A stretch of 64,000 nucleotides of DNA, from assembly GCA_959347315.1 (NCBI GenBank), contig OY365813.1:21783772-21847771 (forward strand), in the 5' to 3' direction. This document shows positions 43,101-50,705 of the stretch, one piece after another. The position numbers were made by a program, and so were the translations under genes. Position 1 is the first letter of the stretch. Each line of letters begins with the position of its first letter. This DNA is from Bimastos eiseni (lineage: Eukaryota; Annelida; Clitellata; Crassiclitellata; Lumbricidae). The notes under the pieces are model-generated. The model was not told the origin of the DNA, searched no databases, and worked only from the letters and a program-made list of their open reading frames with translations.

Positions 43101-44577
43101 TTAGCCTACACCCTGGTGCACACAAATTACTTACTTACTCTTACTGACTTACTAACTCACTCATCAGTTATTTAATTGCTAGACAATCTATGTATAATTA
43201 TTCTCCAGATTTTTCAACAAACTTCTCATACAGCGCTTTGGTTCACACGACATTTCGACAACAGAAAGCATTCTTCTCAAACGTTTCTCCAGTTGGGATG
43301 CCACATTTATTTTTAACCATACTTGTAATTATTCTTAACCATGCTTAACCATGCTTGTAATCATTCTTAACCATGCTTGTAATTATTCTTAACCATGCTT
43401 AACCATGCTTGTAATTATTCTTAACCATGCTTGTAATTATTCTTAACCATGCTTGTAAGAACAAAAGGAAAAGCCACATACCATGAAACAACAAGGGAAA
43501 GCCGTGCATCAGTTATACTCTGACTTAAATCCGGGTATGAATGATGGCATATTAGAACCCCCTGCGTCCGGATGTCACACATCAAAGGTGATTCTCATCG
43601 CTCAATGTCCAGTTCTTTAAACTGACCATCAATCACTAGGCCGCCTAACAAGCTGCAGCCCGGTGGACAGTGAAAACGCTGTGGCCCTGTCTATCTTCAT
43701 GATTCATCGCTTAAGGCATCACATCAATGAAAACTGGTCACAAAATTGACTCAGCAATGCACATGGCATCAACCAATGAATCCGAAAAACCAAGCCATAA
43801 TCAGGTCAAAACCGAGCCATAATTAGGTCAAAACCAGGTCATAATCAGGTCAAAACCAAGCCATAATCCAGGTCAAAACCAAGCCATAATCAGGTCATAA
43901 CTAAGCCATAATCCAGGTCAAAACTAAGTTATAATCAGGTCAAAATCAATTCATAATCAAGGTCAAAACAAAACCCTGCTCAGGTCAAAACCTAGCCATA
44001 ATCAGTTAAAGATCAAGCCACAATAGGGTCAAGACCAAGCCATCATCGGGTCAAAATCAAGCCATAATCAGGTGAAAACTAAACCATAATTAAGTCCAAG
44101 CCAAGCCATAATCAGGTCAAAACCAAGCTGCAATCAGATCAACATTAAACCATAATCAGGTCAAAACCAAGAAACAATCAGGTCCAAGCCAACCCATAAT
44201 CAGGTCAAAACTAAACCACAATCAGATCAAAAGTAAACCATAATCCTGAAGGTCAAAACCAAACCATAACCAGGTCAAAACAAAGCCGTAATCATGTCAA
44301 AACAAAGCCATAGTCAAGTCAAAAAAAGCCATAATCAGGTCACTATCCCCGAAGATCAGCATCTAGGATAAAGCTGCTCAATCTGAATGATCCAGGTATT
44401 AAGTCTTCCTAGAAGACATCTAGGGACCCTCATGGTCTCATCCCTCGATAACTTTCAGACTCATGCAGAGTTCTTCTCCTCACTTCCCATTTGTTTAGAG
44501 CAATAGCGTAAACAAATACAACGCGTTGCCTACCTTTTGTCAAGCTTCCCAAAGCATCGCTCACAGCAATTCCCCAT
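21422..44577 (-). CDS. AP1AR: AP1AR (gadkin), AP-1 complex-associated regulatory protein
   Basis: Eight minus-strand coding exons were found: 44534-44577, 42485-42533, 37783-37803, 34726-34751, 24044-24219, 23319-23398, 22259-22351 and 21422-21633. All junctions are phase-compatible except the gap between 34726 and 24219, where one exon is missing. Hallmarks shared with vertebrate gadkin, in order: N-terminal MGNCC..CFG (palmitoylated cysteines), RYLRTRYNVERDISIE-FENLMDE (human KYFRTC...LTIEFENLVESDE), a Glu/Arg coiled coil ending EARREAARSAK, DDDFDVFLECVKARS, SIDLEWEHEAG (human SLDLEWEDEEG) and SDDFEWDNDF (human NGLEWENDF). Known gadkin links AP-1 vesicles to kinesin-1 on TGN/endosomes and binds ARP2/3; the acidic Trp motifs are the expected partner-binding sites. 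It is divergent from VAMP7 and convergent with PAX. Confidence 0.93.
21700..22075 (+). repeat. minisatellite AAAAGTTGGGAGGTC in AP1AR last intron
   Basis: Degenerate units of about 18-22 bp (AAAAgTTGGGAGGTtAAAAA). Confidence 0.75.
22259..22351 (-). CDS. AP1AR: AP1AR LEWEHEAG exon
   Basis: Acceptor gcctcttttcag-type, donor GCAG/gtcttt (weak at +3). It encodes AIDAVSEASSKDDRSK and ...SSIDLEWEHEAG, matching the acidic tryptophan motif SLDLEWEDEEG of gadkin. Confidence 0.9.
22455..22905 (+). repeat. minisatellite, TTATTCACTGGGTTCC units
   Basis: About 20 units of 21-24 bp. It is the reverse complement of the array at 23600-23905; 22733-22755 pairs perfectly with 23873-23895. It lies in the intron on one side of AP1AR exon 23319-23398. 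Confidence 0.9.
23319..23398 (-). CDS. AP1AR: AP1AR DDDFDVFLECVK exon
   Basis: Acceptor ctcctttgcttag, donor CGGAG/gtaacc. AGADDDFDVFLECVKARSLA aligns to SGPEDDFESCLRNMKSQYE of human gadkin. 80 nt, so skipping would shift the frame. It is flanked by mutually complementary minisatellites. Confidence 0.92.
23600..23905 (+). repeat. minisatellite, inverted partner (GGAACCAAGTGAATAA)
   Basis: About 13 units of 21-24 bp, complementary to 22455-22905, in the intron on the other side of AP1AR exon 23319-23398. Confidence 0.9.
24044..24219 (-). CDS. AP1AR: AP1AR coiled-coil exon
   Basis: Acceptor ttttattttag, donor GAAAT/gtaaac. 58 codons plus two bases: LVHQEEELRREGEAYYEARR...AARSAK...KQKERLS...NAWLGEEDSDWE. 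It aligns to ALQEEKLRLEEEALYAAQ REAARAAK of human gadkin. Reading through the donor gives Met-stop, so splicing is required. AT+G restores Met. Confidence 0.92.
24412..24500 (+). repeat. dispersed repeat copy
   Basis: GCAGTTTAACTACACTGTGATAACAAAG...CTCCTTTATCCAGGC; family of 10316 and 17990. Confidence 0.65.
24760..25030 (+). repeat. ATC-rich microsatellite
   Basis: Interrupted (ATC)n/(ATCGTC)n over about 270 bp in an AP1AR intron. Confidence 0.85.
25220..25275 (+). repeat. SINE/LINE tail with GGCGCTATATAAAT
   Basis: CTGACAGTGCCAGTCCCAAG followed by GGCGCTATATAAATC, the recurrent tail of this genome's SINEs/LINEs. Confidence 0.6.
25996..27050. mobile_element. foldback (TU-like) transposable element
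   Basis: Outer inverted ends are made of tandem subrepeats of about 14-15 bp, (GCGCCGACAAAAGA)n, at 26004-26095 and reverse-complemented at 26955-27042. The interior is a strand-switching minisatellite with unit AACTAGAAGCTGGATTGATG. The flanks GTGCATTA (25996-26003) and GTGCATTC (27043-27050) look like an 8-bp target-site duplication with one mismatch. Sea urchin TU foldback elements are known to have this architecture. No ORF of transposase type is inside. Confidence 0.7.
27165..27275 (+). repeat. tRNA-derived SINE head
   Basis: A-box-like TTGGCCTAGTGGTAAATACG and B-box-like GAGTTCGAAACTAG at tRNA spacing. Confidence 0.6.
27400..27490 (-). repeat. tRNA-derived SINE head
   Basis: On the minus strand, AATGGTCCAGCGGTCAGG (A box) and TATGTTCAAGTCCTCGG (B box). 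Confidence 0.6.
27664..27735. repeat. (AT)n microsatellite
   Basis: AT/ATAC dinucleotide tract. Confidence 0.95.
28067..28112. repeat. (CT)n microsatellite
   Basis: About 23 CT units, then CT-rich sequence to 28200. Confidence 0.95.
28800..28995 (-). repeat. tRNA-derived SINE with LINE-like tail
   Basis: The minus strand reads AGTGACCGATTGGTTAGAGTG (A box), then GGGTTCGAGCG (B box), then a body, then GGCGCTTTATAAATGCAC. Head, body and tail are all present, so it is a near-complete copy. Confidence 0.75.
29030..29120 (+). repeat. 26-bp minisatellite
   Basis: Three near-identical copies of AAATACAAACATACAGACAC plus AAACAT. Confidence 0.9.
29150..29440 (+). repeat. repeat with GGCGCTATATAAATG tail
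   Basis: Ends GATGGGCGCTATATAAATGTTC at 29416-29436. Upstream sequence is non-repetitive and unidentified; it is probably a LINE or SINE 3' part. Confidence 0.45.
29640..30100. other. both-strand open region, identity unknown
   Basis: Minus frame of 138 aa (containing LVLMEWKRLADNLATS) and plus frame of 77 aa over the same DNA, both non-repetitive in composition. Possible exon in either direction, or a transposon relic. It is inside an AP1AR intron and does not resemble gadkin. Confidence 0.3.
30100..31540. other. AP1AR intron, nothing coding seen
   Basis: AT-rich intronic sequence. A GGCGCTATATAAG tail lies at 31015, and two diverged copies of AAAGGTGTnTAAATAG at about 31263 and 31385. Confidence 0.4.
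31565..31900 (+). repeat. diverged tandem duplication, about 170-bp unit
   Basis: The block with GAAAAATTTGACACATTGCATCG..CATGCAGGCCTCAAATGTG is repeated as GAAAATTTGATACATAGCATTG..CATGCAGACTTTAAATGTT. Confidence 0.6.
32430..33075 (-). mobile_element. CR1/L2-like LINE, 3' fragment
   Basis: Minus-strand peptide SLVCSRLEYVNSLFIGLSD...LLHQLHWLPVEFRIKFKLG...FHLSAPKEWNRLPLSS, the thumb/C-terminus of the same LINE family as 7441-8690. Frames are broken near the end, and it is truncated upstream at the CAGA repeat. Confidence 0.8.
33150..33440. repeat. (CAGA)n-rich tract
   Basis: Degenerate CAGACAGA/GAGAGACA repeats; minus-strand Cys/Leu/Ser frames are artefacts. Confidence 0.9.
33914..34144 (+). 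other. unidentified open frame (about 70 aa)
   Basis: From about 33950 the frame reads SVTDADKIKDMIRFSFSEYY..., with non-simple composition, ending TAA at 34142-34144. No homology recognised and no splice evidence. It lies on the strand opposite to AP1AR inside its intron. Confidence 0.25.
34726..34751 (-). CDS. AP1AR: AP1AR exon 4, 26-nt microexon
   Basis: Acceptor gtttgtttttcttttag, perfect donor GAA/gtaagt. It encodes ETQESEMP plus two bases, continuing the acidic stretch (human ESDEGESPG). Homology over eight residues is weak; the splice sites and phase are the main support. Confidence 0.7.
34800..35105. repeat. (CAGA)n-rich tract
   Basis: CAGACAGA/GAGACAGA repeats starting about 50 bp upstream (on the minus strand) of the AP1AR 26-nt microexon. 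Confidence 0.9.
35355..35475 (+). repeat. minisatellite CCAAATGACATACATG
   Basis: Seven or eight degenerate 15-18-bp units. Confidence 0.85.
35840..36310 (+). repeat. GC-rich minisatellite GGAACAAAGGGAGACCGCCG
   Basis: Roughly 20 degenerate units of about 22-24 bp. Long frames on both strands (188 aa plus, 143 aa minus) arise from it. Confidence 0.85.
36530..36800 (+). repeat. polypyrimidine (CCT/CTA)n tract
   Basis: About 270 bp, overwhelmingly C/T on the plus strand (CTCCTCCTCTTCCTC); a candidate for triplex (H-DNA) structure. Confidence 0.85.
37783..37803 (-). CDS. AP1AR: AP1AR exon 3, 21-nt microexon (FENLMDE)
   Basis: Acceptor ttttatttgtttcag, donor GAG/gtaaga. Seven codons, phase 0. 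It matches FENLVES in vertebrate gadkin directly after ..TIE. Confidence 0.92.
37948..38075 (-). repeat. dispersed repeat, copy 2
   Basis: Reverse complement of the repeat at 2800-2965 (GGCAAATGCCTCC, GTCTTGGGAGGGGAA). Confidence 0.55.
38740..39095 (-). repeat. tRNA-derived SINE copy with an inverted partner
   Basis: Minus-strand tRNA-like part TTGGTGCAGTGGTTAGAGTG...GTTCGATTACC at 38770-38840. The adjoining 38823-38973 is the reverse complement of 39488-39640 with few mismatches. A GAGCGATATATAAATGC tail lies at 39067. Confidence 0.65.
39430..39765 (+). repeat. SINE copy in opposite orientation
   Basis: Shares about 150 bp with 38823-38973 in inverted orientation. It continues GTTTCGATCCTCG..TGTAGGGACCTTGAGCAATTC, the common SINE body. 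Confidence 0.65.
39915..40170 (+). repeat. SINE body, direct copy 1
   Basis: About 250 bp closely matching 41252-41505 (both contain CACTATAGCATATAATGTG, TTTTTCAATGTATGGAAGC, GTCATTTAATTAGGC). The tRNA-like head is missing here. Confidence 0.8.
40795..40935 (+). repeat. minisatellite ATTTACAACCATTTAC
   Basis: About ten degenerate 12-16-bp units. Confidence 0.8.
41170..41545 (+). repeat. complete SINE: tRNA-like head, body, LINE-like tail
   Basis: The head GATAGCCTAGTGGTAGCGCG...GTCGTTCAAATCCGG has A and B boxes and a tRNA-Asp-like anticodon loop (CTGTCGA). The body is shared with 39915-40170. The tail GAAGGGCGCTATATAAATGC equals the LINE-type tail. It is probably mobilised by the LINE family sharing this tail. 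It is not a functional tRNA: there is no proper acceptor stem. Confidence 0.8.
41560..41690 (+). repeat. LINE/SINE 3' tail fragment
   Basis: GGCCGTTGAAAGCGCTGCTG followed by GCGGCGCTATATAACTGTTC. Confidence 0.5.
42030..42350 (+). repeat. minisatellite GTCAGTATGTCATGGCAAGA
   Basis: About 15 units of about 20 bp, with a 90-bp higher-order duplication (GTTGTGTTGAGAAAGTCAG at 42068 and 42255). It ends 135 bp before AP1AR exon 2. Confidence 0.85.
42485..42533 (-). CDS. AP1AR: AP1AR exon 2
   Basis: Acceptor ctacctgtttcag, donor TCGAG/gtatgt. One base plus 16 codons: RYLRTRYNVERDISIE. The phase fits exon 1 (AG+G gives Arg). Confidence 0.92.
42790..42990 (-). mobile_element. LINE 3' end fragment
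   Basis: The minus strand ends GAGCGCCTCTGAGTAGATTT...AGGCGTTGTATTAAAATTG with a (TTGA)n tail, as at 11041 and 54310. Confidence 0.5.
43310..43460 (+). repeat. minisatellite TTATTCTTAACCATGCTTGTAA
   Basis: 22-bp unit, about seven copies, some with an extra TTAACCATGC. Confidence 0.9.
43795..44345 (+). repeat. minisatellite AACCAAGCCATAATCAGGTC
   Basis: About 27 units of 19-21 bp over 550 bp, all in one orientation. It lies in AP1AR intron 1, about 190 bp from the start-codon exon. Confidence 0.92.
44534..44577 (-). CDS. AP1AR: AP1AR exon with start codon (MGNCC)
   Basis: ATG at 44577-44575. It encodes MGNCCERCFGKLDK plus two bases, donor AAAG/gtaggc. Vertebrate gadkin begins MGNCCWTQCFG. 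An in-frame acceptor (gtcttgtctacag, exon from 44632) implies 55 nt of 5'UTR here and an upstream noncoding exon. Confidence 0.92.
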
Positions 44578-44854
44578 ATTCAGGGAACCAGACGGTCAGA
44601 ATCTCGCATCTGGTCAGAGCTCGAGTCACATCCTGTAGACAAGACAAAATTAGAATACAATTAATAATGTGTATCTAATTTACAAGAACTTCAGTGGTAT
44701 TAACAAATGAGGTAAGGAGTAGGGAGAACTGGTATTACTGGAGTATGGTAGGGACCCTGGCTAGGGAGAACCGGCATTACTGGATTACGTCAACACCCTG
44801 TACAATATTTTTCCGATCGGTTAAATGTAGGCTGTGTAAGTATAAACTGGGATG

Positions 44855-45165
44855 ATTAAAAGAACCATGCCTAAGAGGAAGCTGGAACGATGAAAAATCG
44901 ATGCTTAAATGGAAGCTGGATTGATGAAAAAAAAGATGATGCTTCAATGTAAGCTGGACTGATGATCGATGGAAAAAATGATGCTTAAATGGGAGCTGGA
45001 TTTATGAAAGAATGAAGCTCAAATGGAAGCTGGATTGATGAAAAAATGATGCTTAAATGGAAGCTGGATGAATGAAAAGGAATGGTGCAATCCAGCTTCT
45101 AGTCAAACATAATTCTTTTCATCATTCCAGCTGCCATTAAAACCGCAATCTTATCACCTATCACC
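44855..45165. repeat. foldback-type minisatellite (AAGCTGGATTGATGAAAA), strand-switching
   Basis: Six units of AAATGGAAGCTGGATTGATG (to about 45080) are followed by the complement (CATCATTCCAGCTGCCATT) to 45140. Same internal repeat as in the 26004-27042 element. A single unit lies at 45637. Confidence 0.75.
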
Positions 45166-45174
45166 ATGCAATCT

Positions 45175-46900
45175 TCGGATGATTGAGTCTTCGGATTACA
45201 GACACACCATTTGGAGGAATTTTCGATTTTCAGCTGAGAGAAAATCAGAGGCCGTGTCTACTGCCTGCCAATCAAACCGGACCTTGGCCAAGCAGGAGGT
45301 TTAGCAGGTGGCTGCAAAGTCACTGGCCTGAAATCCAACTGAATAGGCTCAGTACCTCCTTTGTATAGGCCAGGTAAAGACCAAGTGCATTAGCATTCAC
45401 CATATCACTGGACATGAATAATAATTTATAATGCTGCCTGATTCCCAAGGATGGGACTAACAGACACAGACACAGACACACCTACACATACACCTACATT
45501 GATAAGCATGTCATACAAAACAGAGGAGAAGAGATCATTATGCATTGAGTAAGCTATTTCTATCAGCACAGGGTCTTTCACACACAGCACAGGTGCAATA
45601 CTCTGCCATGTGTAAACCAAACTCCTGGTGAAATGGAAGCTGGATTGATAGAAAGATGTTCTTATAGTAACTTAGTATATTATAAATCTTAACCCGTAGC
45701 CTGATGCCACTGAAAAACAATCCTTTCTAGGTCACAGGCTAATAGGGAACAGTTGAATATGAATTTGTAATTTGACTACGTTTTCTAGGCTAAATCTAGT
45801 AACTTGCTTTTCACATCAATGGGCAGATCAGATCAGTGCAAGCACAAAGTCAATTGATTGGAAACTAATTTTACAGATCACATCATATCACAGATGACTA
45901 CTTAGCTATCCAGTAGGCTAATTTAATTTAATAAATTGCATTTTGGTTTATATACAAAATTACGTCGAGTCGATAAATAATTATGTGGATTTTACCTCTT
46001 AAAGATGACTAGGCATTCAAACCGGCAAACAAACAATAATGTAGTAAGCTACAATAATAAAATTATACTAAAATTGAGTTACTTATAGTAGTTAGGACTC
46101 AAACTTAAGCATAATATTTTTGATCAGGATATCCTTGATATCCTTGATATCCAAGATATCCTTGGTCCGCTGCCACTGGTGAGAACGAAATACTTCCGGT
46201 GCTGATTGACAAAAAGGAGTAAGTAAAATGAATCTTCGTATATGCCTAAAACTACACTAACCCTAACCCTTACCATAACCGTACCGCACGACGCTTAACC
46301 TGACGCTAAAAGACCCTCACGATGCTTAAGCTGACCTTAACCCACCATCACAGTGCACAATTATAACAAATTATAGGTTTTACTGTGCGCGTGTTATCAT
46401 TGTAGGCCTATTACAATTGCTTGCGTTCTCATTAGCATATGTAATCTGTGTCAGCATCTGGAGGGCTGGCTATGGGCCTGCTAATAGCGAACTTATTCAT
46501 ATGACGCTGCACAAAATGCCCTACATACTGATCAATACAAAGCTACACACTACAACAAACCAGAGAAAATTAATTACGATGGCTTGTACATAACACTTAT
46601 ATCTGCCTATTATCTTACGAATAATTTGTCAGTCTAATGTTTGGCCTACCTCTGACTTTGATAAAGCAGCGTTGTAGAAAAATTACTATTACATTACATG
46701 ATAATCCGTATCAGCAGCAGTGCGCAAAACGCCAATAATAGCGTCGCACCTTTGCTATATTCCACGGTAAGAACGCTCGGTTTTCGTAGTCATTTTTAAC
46801 GGTAGAAACACAAATTAGCGACCTGATTTTTCAATATTATATCGCATTGATAAAGCCAGTCTTGATCCTGATGATAAATCCAACGGCTGCTATTCTTATT
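45175..46900. other. AP1AR-VAMP7 intergenic region, nothing coding seen
   Basis: Unique and AT-rich sequence. GATATCC repeats lie at 46120-46165. No exon supported. Confidence 0.4.
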
Positions 46901-46919
46901 TAGACGCAACCAGACATCT

Positions 46920-47030
46920 AAACATGGCAGAATCGTCCAAAACGGAAGTCATCTTCTGACATGCGCGTGAAGTTCTGATACTAATAATCTTATAGCGCCG
47001 AAGCCCGCGATGGTTTTCTCGCGAGAACCT
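46920..47030. promoter_or_regulatory. candidate TATA-less promoter (ETS-like site and TTCTCGCGAGAA)
   Basis: AACGGAAGTC at 46941-46950 (ETS/GABP core CGGAAGT) and the perfect 12-bp palindrome TTCTCGCGAGAA at 47016-47027. TCTCGCGAGA is an established element of TATA-less, often bidirectional metazoan promoters. Position 2.4 kb upstream of AP1AR's ATG and 2.05 kb upstream of VAMP7's fits a shared divergent promoter; both genes appear to have upstream noncoding exons. Confidence 0.5.
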
Positions 47031-48030
47031 TTTAAATGTAAGCCTCATGCTATGGTCGTAAAAGATTTGTTTAAGTAATTGTGCAAAAATTCTTTGCCAT
47101 CCGTATTTGGAAAGTAAAGAAAAAAGGCTATAGAAATATATTACAATTCAGGTCCTTAATTCTATAATCATTTATGTCAGAAAAATGCAATTACAATCGT
47201 GCAATCTCAACCTCGTATACGGTATTCATAACCGCAGCCCTACTTCATGAGGCCGAGACTGAGCGGCCGAATGATCCATAGGGCAGACAACCTAACGAGT
47301 AAAAAAATTTAACATGAATGCTTAATTGGTTCAATTGTCATATAAGCCAAAGTGTGGTATAATGATGACCAGTTGATCCAAATAAGGAATAAACTTACAT
47401 ACTTATTTAATTAGTTGCTCAAGATTAATTTGCAGTTTTCTCTGTAGTTGATTGGTTTGCTACTGTATACACGTTCATTAGGGGCGTGTCGTGCACCATT
47501 TCAACGAATAGGTCATTGATGATTAGGTATGCTAATACCTATTAATAGAGACATATCTTGGATACGTACAATCTTTTATGTGGACCTACATTCTTGCCTG
47601 TGGTTGACCATAAACTGTGACAAAGTTCTCGTAAACGCTGTATTTCAAGCAATAAGTCGAAGTCTGAAAAAGTAGGTGGTCTTATTAATAAGCCGAGTCC
47701 AAGTTTTCTATAACTAACTGACGGAAGTAGCGGTATTAATTGTGATGATTAATGAAGCCACTTTGCTGTGACGCGTTAGGTGAACACCTACTTGTTCGCC
47801 TACATGGAGTTGTGCCTTTTTCAAGTGGTACAATGCACAATAAACTGACCAGGTTCAGGTTCATTTTGTACACCGTCGTGGAAGTACTTTTAGTCAGAGA
47901 TCGTAGTATGGGGGGATTTGGTTAACGTGAGTGTCTACGTAACTGACTGGTTCAATGTTAAGCTTTTTTGCGAAATTACCAATTTTTTTCGTCGTACTAC
48001 ATGTCAAATTAAAGAAACGCGATCCGATGG
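47031..48030. other. intergenic / VAMP7 5' region, nothing coding seen
   Basis: AT-rich unique sequence. A VAMP7 noncoding first exon would be expected hereabouts but cannot be placed. Confidence 0.35.
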
Positions 48031-48410
48031 CCGTTTGCGATCAATTTTTTGACGTTGCGATCAATTTTTTGACGTTTATCGTTTTAGCGTCCAAATTTCA
48101 TCAACTTTATCGTTTCAGCGCCCCAAGTTCATCCACTTTATCGTTTTAGCGTCCCAAATTCATCCAGTTTATCGTTTTAGCATCTCAAATTCATTGCACC
48201 TGATTATGGCAGCTTCATGCATGGTTGCCTGTTGTGACATCAATACAATATTTTTCATCAATCCAGCTTCCCTTTAAACATGATTCTTTTCTTCGCACCC
48301 AGCCTCTATTTATGTATGTTTCTTTTCATCAATCCAGCTTCTACTTTGGCATGATTCTTTTCATCAAATCAACTTCTACTAAGTTATGGGACATTGGTCG
48401 TAATTTGGGA
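48030..48410 (-). repeat. foldback-type element, half copy
   Basis: 48040-48190: units TTTATCGTTTTAGCGTCC..AATTCATCCAC (31 bp). 48250-48385: CATCAATCCAGCTTCC / CATGATTCTTTTC, the inverted form of the AAGCTGGATTGATG repeat. Same two-tier architecture as 62650-63340. Confidence 0.6.
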
Positions 48411-48922
48411 CAATAAAACGGTAAATTACCTTTAAAGCTATTAACGGCAAATGTGTGCGTTAATAGCTGGCAGTAATAAGAAACTTCAGCATGGCCTTAA
48501 TGATTAGTATCAGTCAGGATGTGCTGAGCAATCTCTTCTGAACTTACTGGATTGAGGAAGTTTAGCTCAGAATGAGGAAGTATGGTACATGGGTTTTGCT
48601 ATAACTACTTTGCACGACATGATAATTACCTTTAAGGTTTTGGCTCCTTACTGCTGTATAATTTTTGATGCATTGCACCCAAACAATTGTTGCGAGTATA
48701 GGAAATGGTGCAATAAAAATTGCTATTGTGATTCACTATTGATTACTGCTATGTGTTTCCTTAGTGATTTATTAATCACTCTTGCAGGTTGCCATGGTGA
48801 TTGTTTATATATGACTGCTGTGGCAAGTTGTCATGGTAATTCACTGGATTGCTGTTGTAGATTGTGATTGAACATTTATATAGCATTGCTTCAAATTAAA
48901 GTCATTGTAAATTTACATTTAT

Positions 48923-49079
48923 CTCTGTTCCAGGTTGTCATGGTGATTTTATCTCTGTTCCAGGTTGTCATGGTGAAATTACTTCTGTTTCAGATTGTCA
49001 TGGTTATTTATTAAACTTCCCTCTGTTTCAGATTGTCATGGTTATTTATTCAACTTATCTCTGTTTCAGGTTGTCATGG
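48923..49079 (+). promoter_or_regulatory. five tandem copies of 3' splice site plus ATG at the VAMP7 start exon
   Basis: CTGTTYCAGRTTGTCATGG recurs at about 48925, 48955, 48985, 49023 and 49061 (spacings 30, 30, 38, 38). Each copy carries polypyrimidine, AG and an ATG in good context (TCATGG). The last copy opens the true VAMP7 frame. The first three ATGs share a frame and make a 24-codon upstream ORF (48940-49014). Confidence 0.85.
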
Positions 49080-49227
49080 CGATTGAGTATTCGCTGGTTT
49101 CCTGTGGTCCGACCGTGCTGTGTAGTCGCCAGAACGGGCCAAACAACTACGAGGCGGTTGCCACATCGATTCTGCCCAACATCCAGTCGTCAGTCGATGC
49201 AAAAACATCTTACACATCGAACAGCGA
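49076..49227 (+). CDS. VAMP7: VAMP7 exon 1 (start)
   Basis: ATG in TCATGGCG right after acceptor ctctgtttcag (exon from 49070). 50 codons plus GA, donor GA/gttagt at 49228. The stronger-looking donor gtaaga four bases later would frameshift into an early stop in exon 2, so the upstream donor is chosen. Confidence 0.85.
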
Positions 49228-50641
49228 GTTAGTAAGATTTGTCATCTGCTGTTATGGTACAGCAAGGCCTTTTTAATGACATTGAAATTTTCCAGTAATG
49301 TAATGTAATCGAACATTTGTATTTCGCTGCTCAAAATCATCAGCGCTCTCAATGGGTGTCTGTGCTTGCTTGGGCCAGAGAACAGCAAAGTCGTATTGCA
49401 TAACCAGAGCTGGGAAGGTGAGAGGGATAGTAATTCCTGGCACAGGGACTGTGGAAGACAGTTTCAACATCAGGGAGTGGCCAAAGGCAGGCCTGTCTAG
49501 AGGGGGACAAATGCCCAGGGACAAGGCGATTTTTAAGCAACCCATACCAGACTCGCCCTCAATTTCCTCGTAGTGCCTGAAGATTGTTTGGAAGCCTATG
49601 ACTGCTCTGCATAGTGTCCCGGATTTCAGTCTGGTTCACCAAGGGGCCTGGAATTTCTGTTGGTGGGTCAAGTTGCCATTGAGCAAACACATGGGGTGGG
49701 GGTCTCGAATGGGAACCCATCCTCAGAAATATTTTTCAAAACTGAATATCAAATGGTGCATTTTTTCATACAAACTACTGAGCTGTTAATTACAGTGTAT
49801 TACATCCGTGAAATCTGTCAGCACTACTAAGCGGCATGGTATTAATTGCTTATTAGATTATATTCCAATCCATGTTACCATTTACTATCTGCTCATCTAG
49901 TTCTCTGATATCGTGCATTTCATGCCTCTGCTGCTAATGAATGGAATCGACTGCCTCAGTCTCTATTCATAGCTCACATTAACTTCCTTCCTTCAAAAAG
50001 CGGCTCAAAACTCACTATTTCTCCTTGGATTTCAAGGATTTGAAAATCTAATTGCATCTTCTCCTGACGACTGACTATCCAAGCCTCAGATTCACATTTC
50101 GGTGTGACCTTGTGTGCATTACAAATTTTGTTAAAAAATCTAAATAAATAAATAAAATATCTATTAACAGTCATTGATTGGCTCTGTGATAATGTTGATA
50201 TGTTTTTTTTTCACTTAGTTTCTAGTTGTATTGTATAATTAAGCTACAATCAAGAGAAATTAAATCTAATTAACGACTGTGTGAATAACCTTATGTAGTA
50301 TTTTGGATCTTCTTTTAGATCAATCGCTGTATGCCATTTACTAGTTAGATAAGGTTGCTACACAGGTGCTTCTGTCTATTGGGATCCGCATTCCTTTTGT
50401 GGCTCCCTTTCTGGCCAATATTAAGTTATTTGTTCAGTGTCCACTGTTGTATTTTGCTGAATTGGTTGCAATTAAAACATATTTGATTTGAAAGAACATA
50501 ATGTTGTCTCTGAATTTTCCTAGTGTTGTGTTTCACGTTATGGTTGAGAATGGCCTCATCTACCTGTGCGCAGCTGACAGGGAGATGGGCAAACGACAGC
50601 CCTACGCATTCTTGAACGAGGTGAGACATCGACCGGCCTGT

Positions 50642-50705
<64 letters not shown>

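Noticed and set aside
43795..44345. Possible CRISPR-like array (regular repeats of about 20 bp)
   Set aside because: No spacers: units are contiguous degenerate minisatellite copies in a eukaryotic intron.
49231..49236. gtaaga as the VAMP7 exon 1 donor
   Set aside because: Gives a frameshift and early stop in exon 2; the GA/gttagt donor restores the longin frame.
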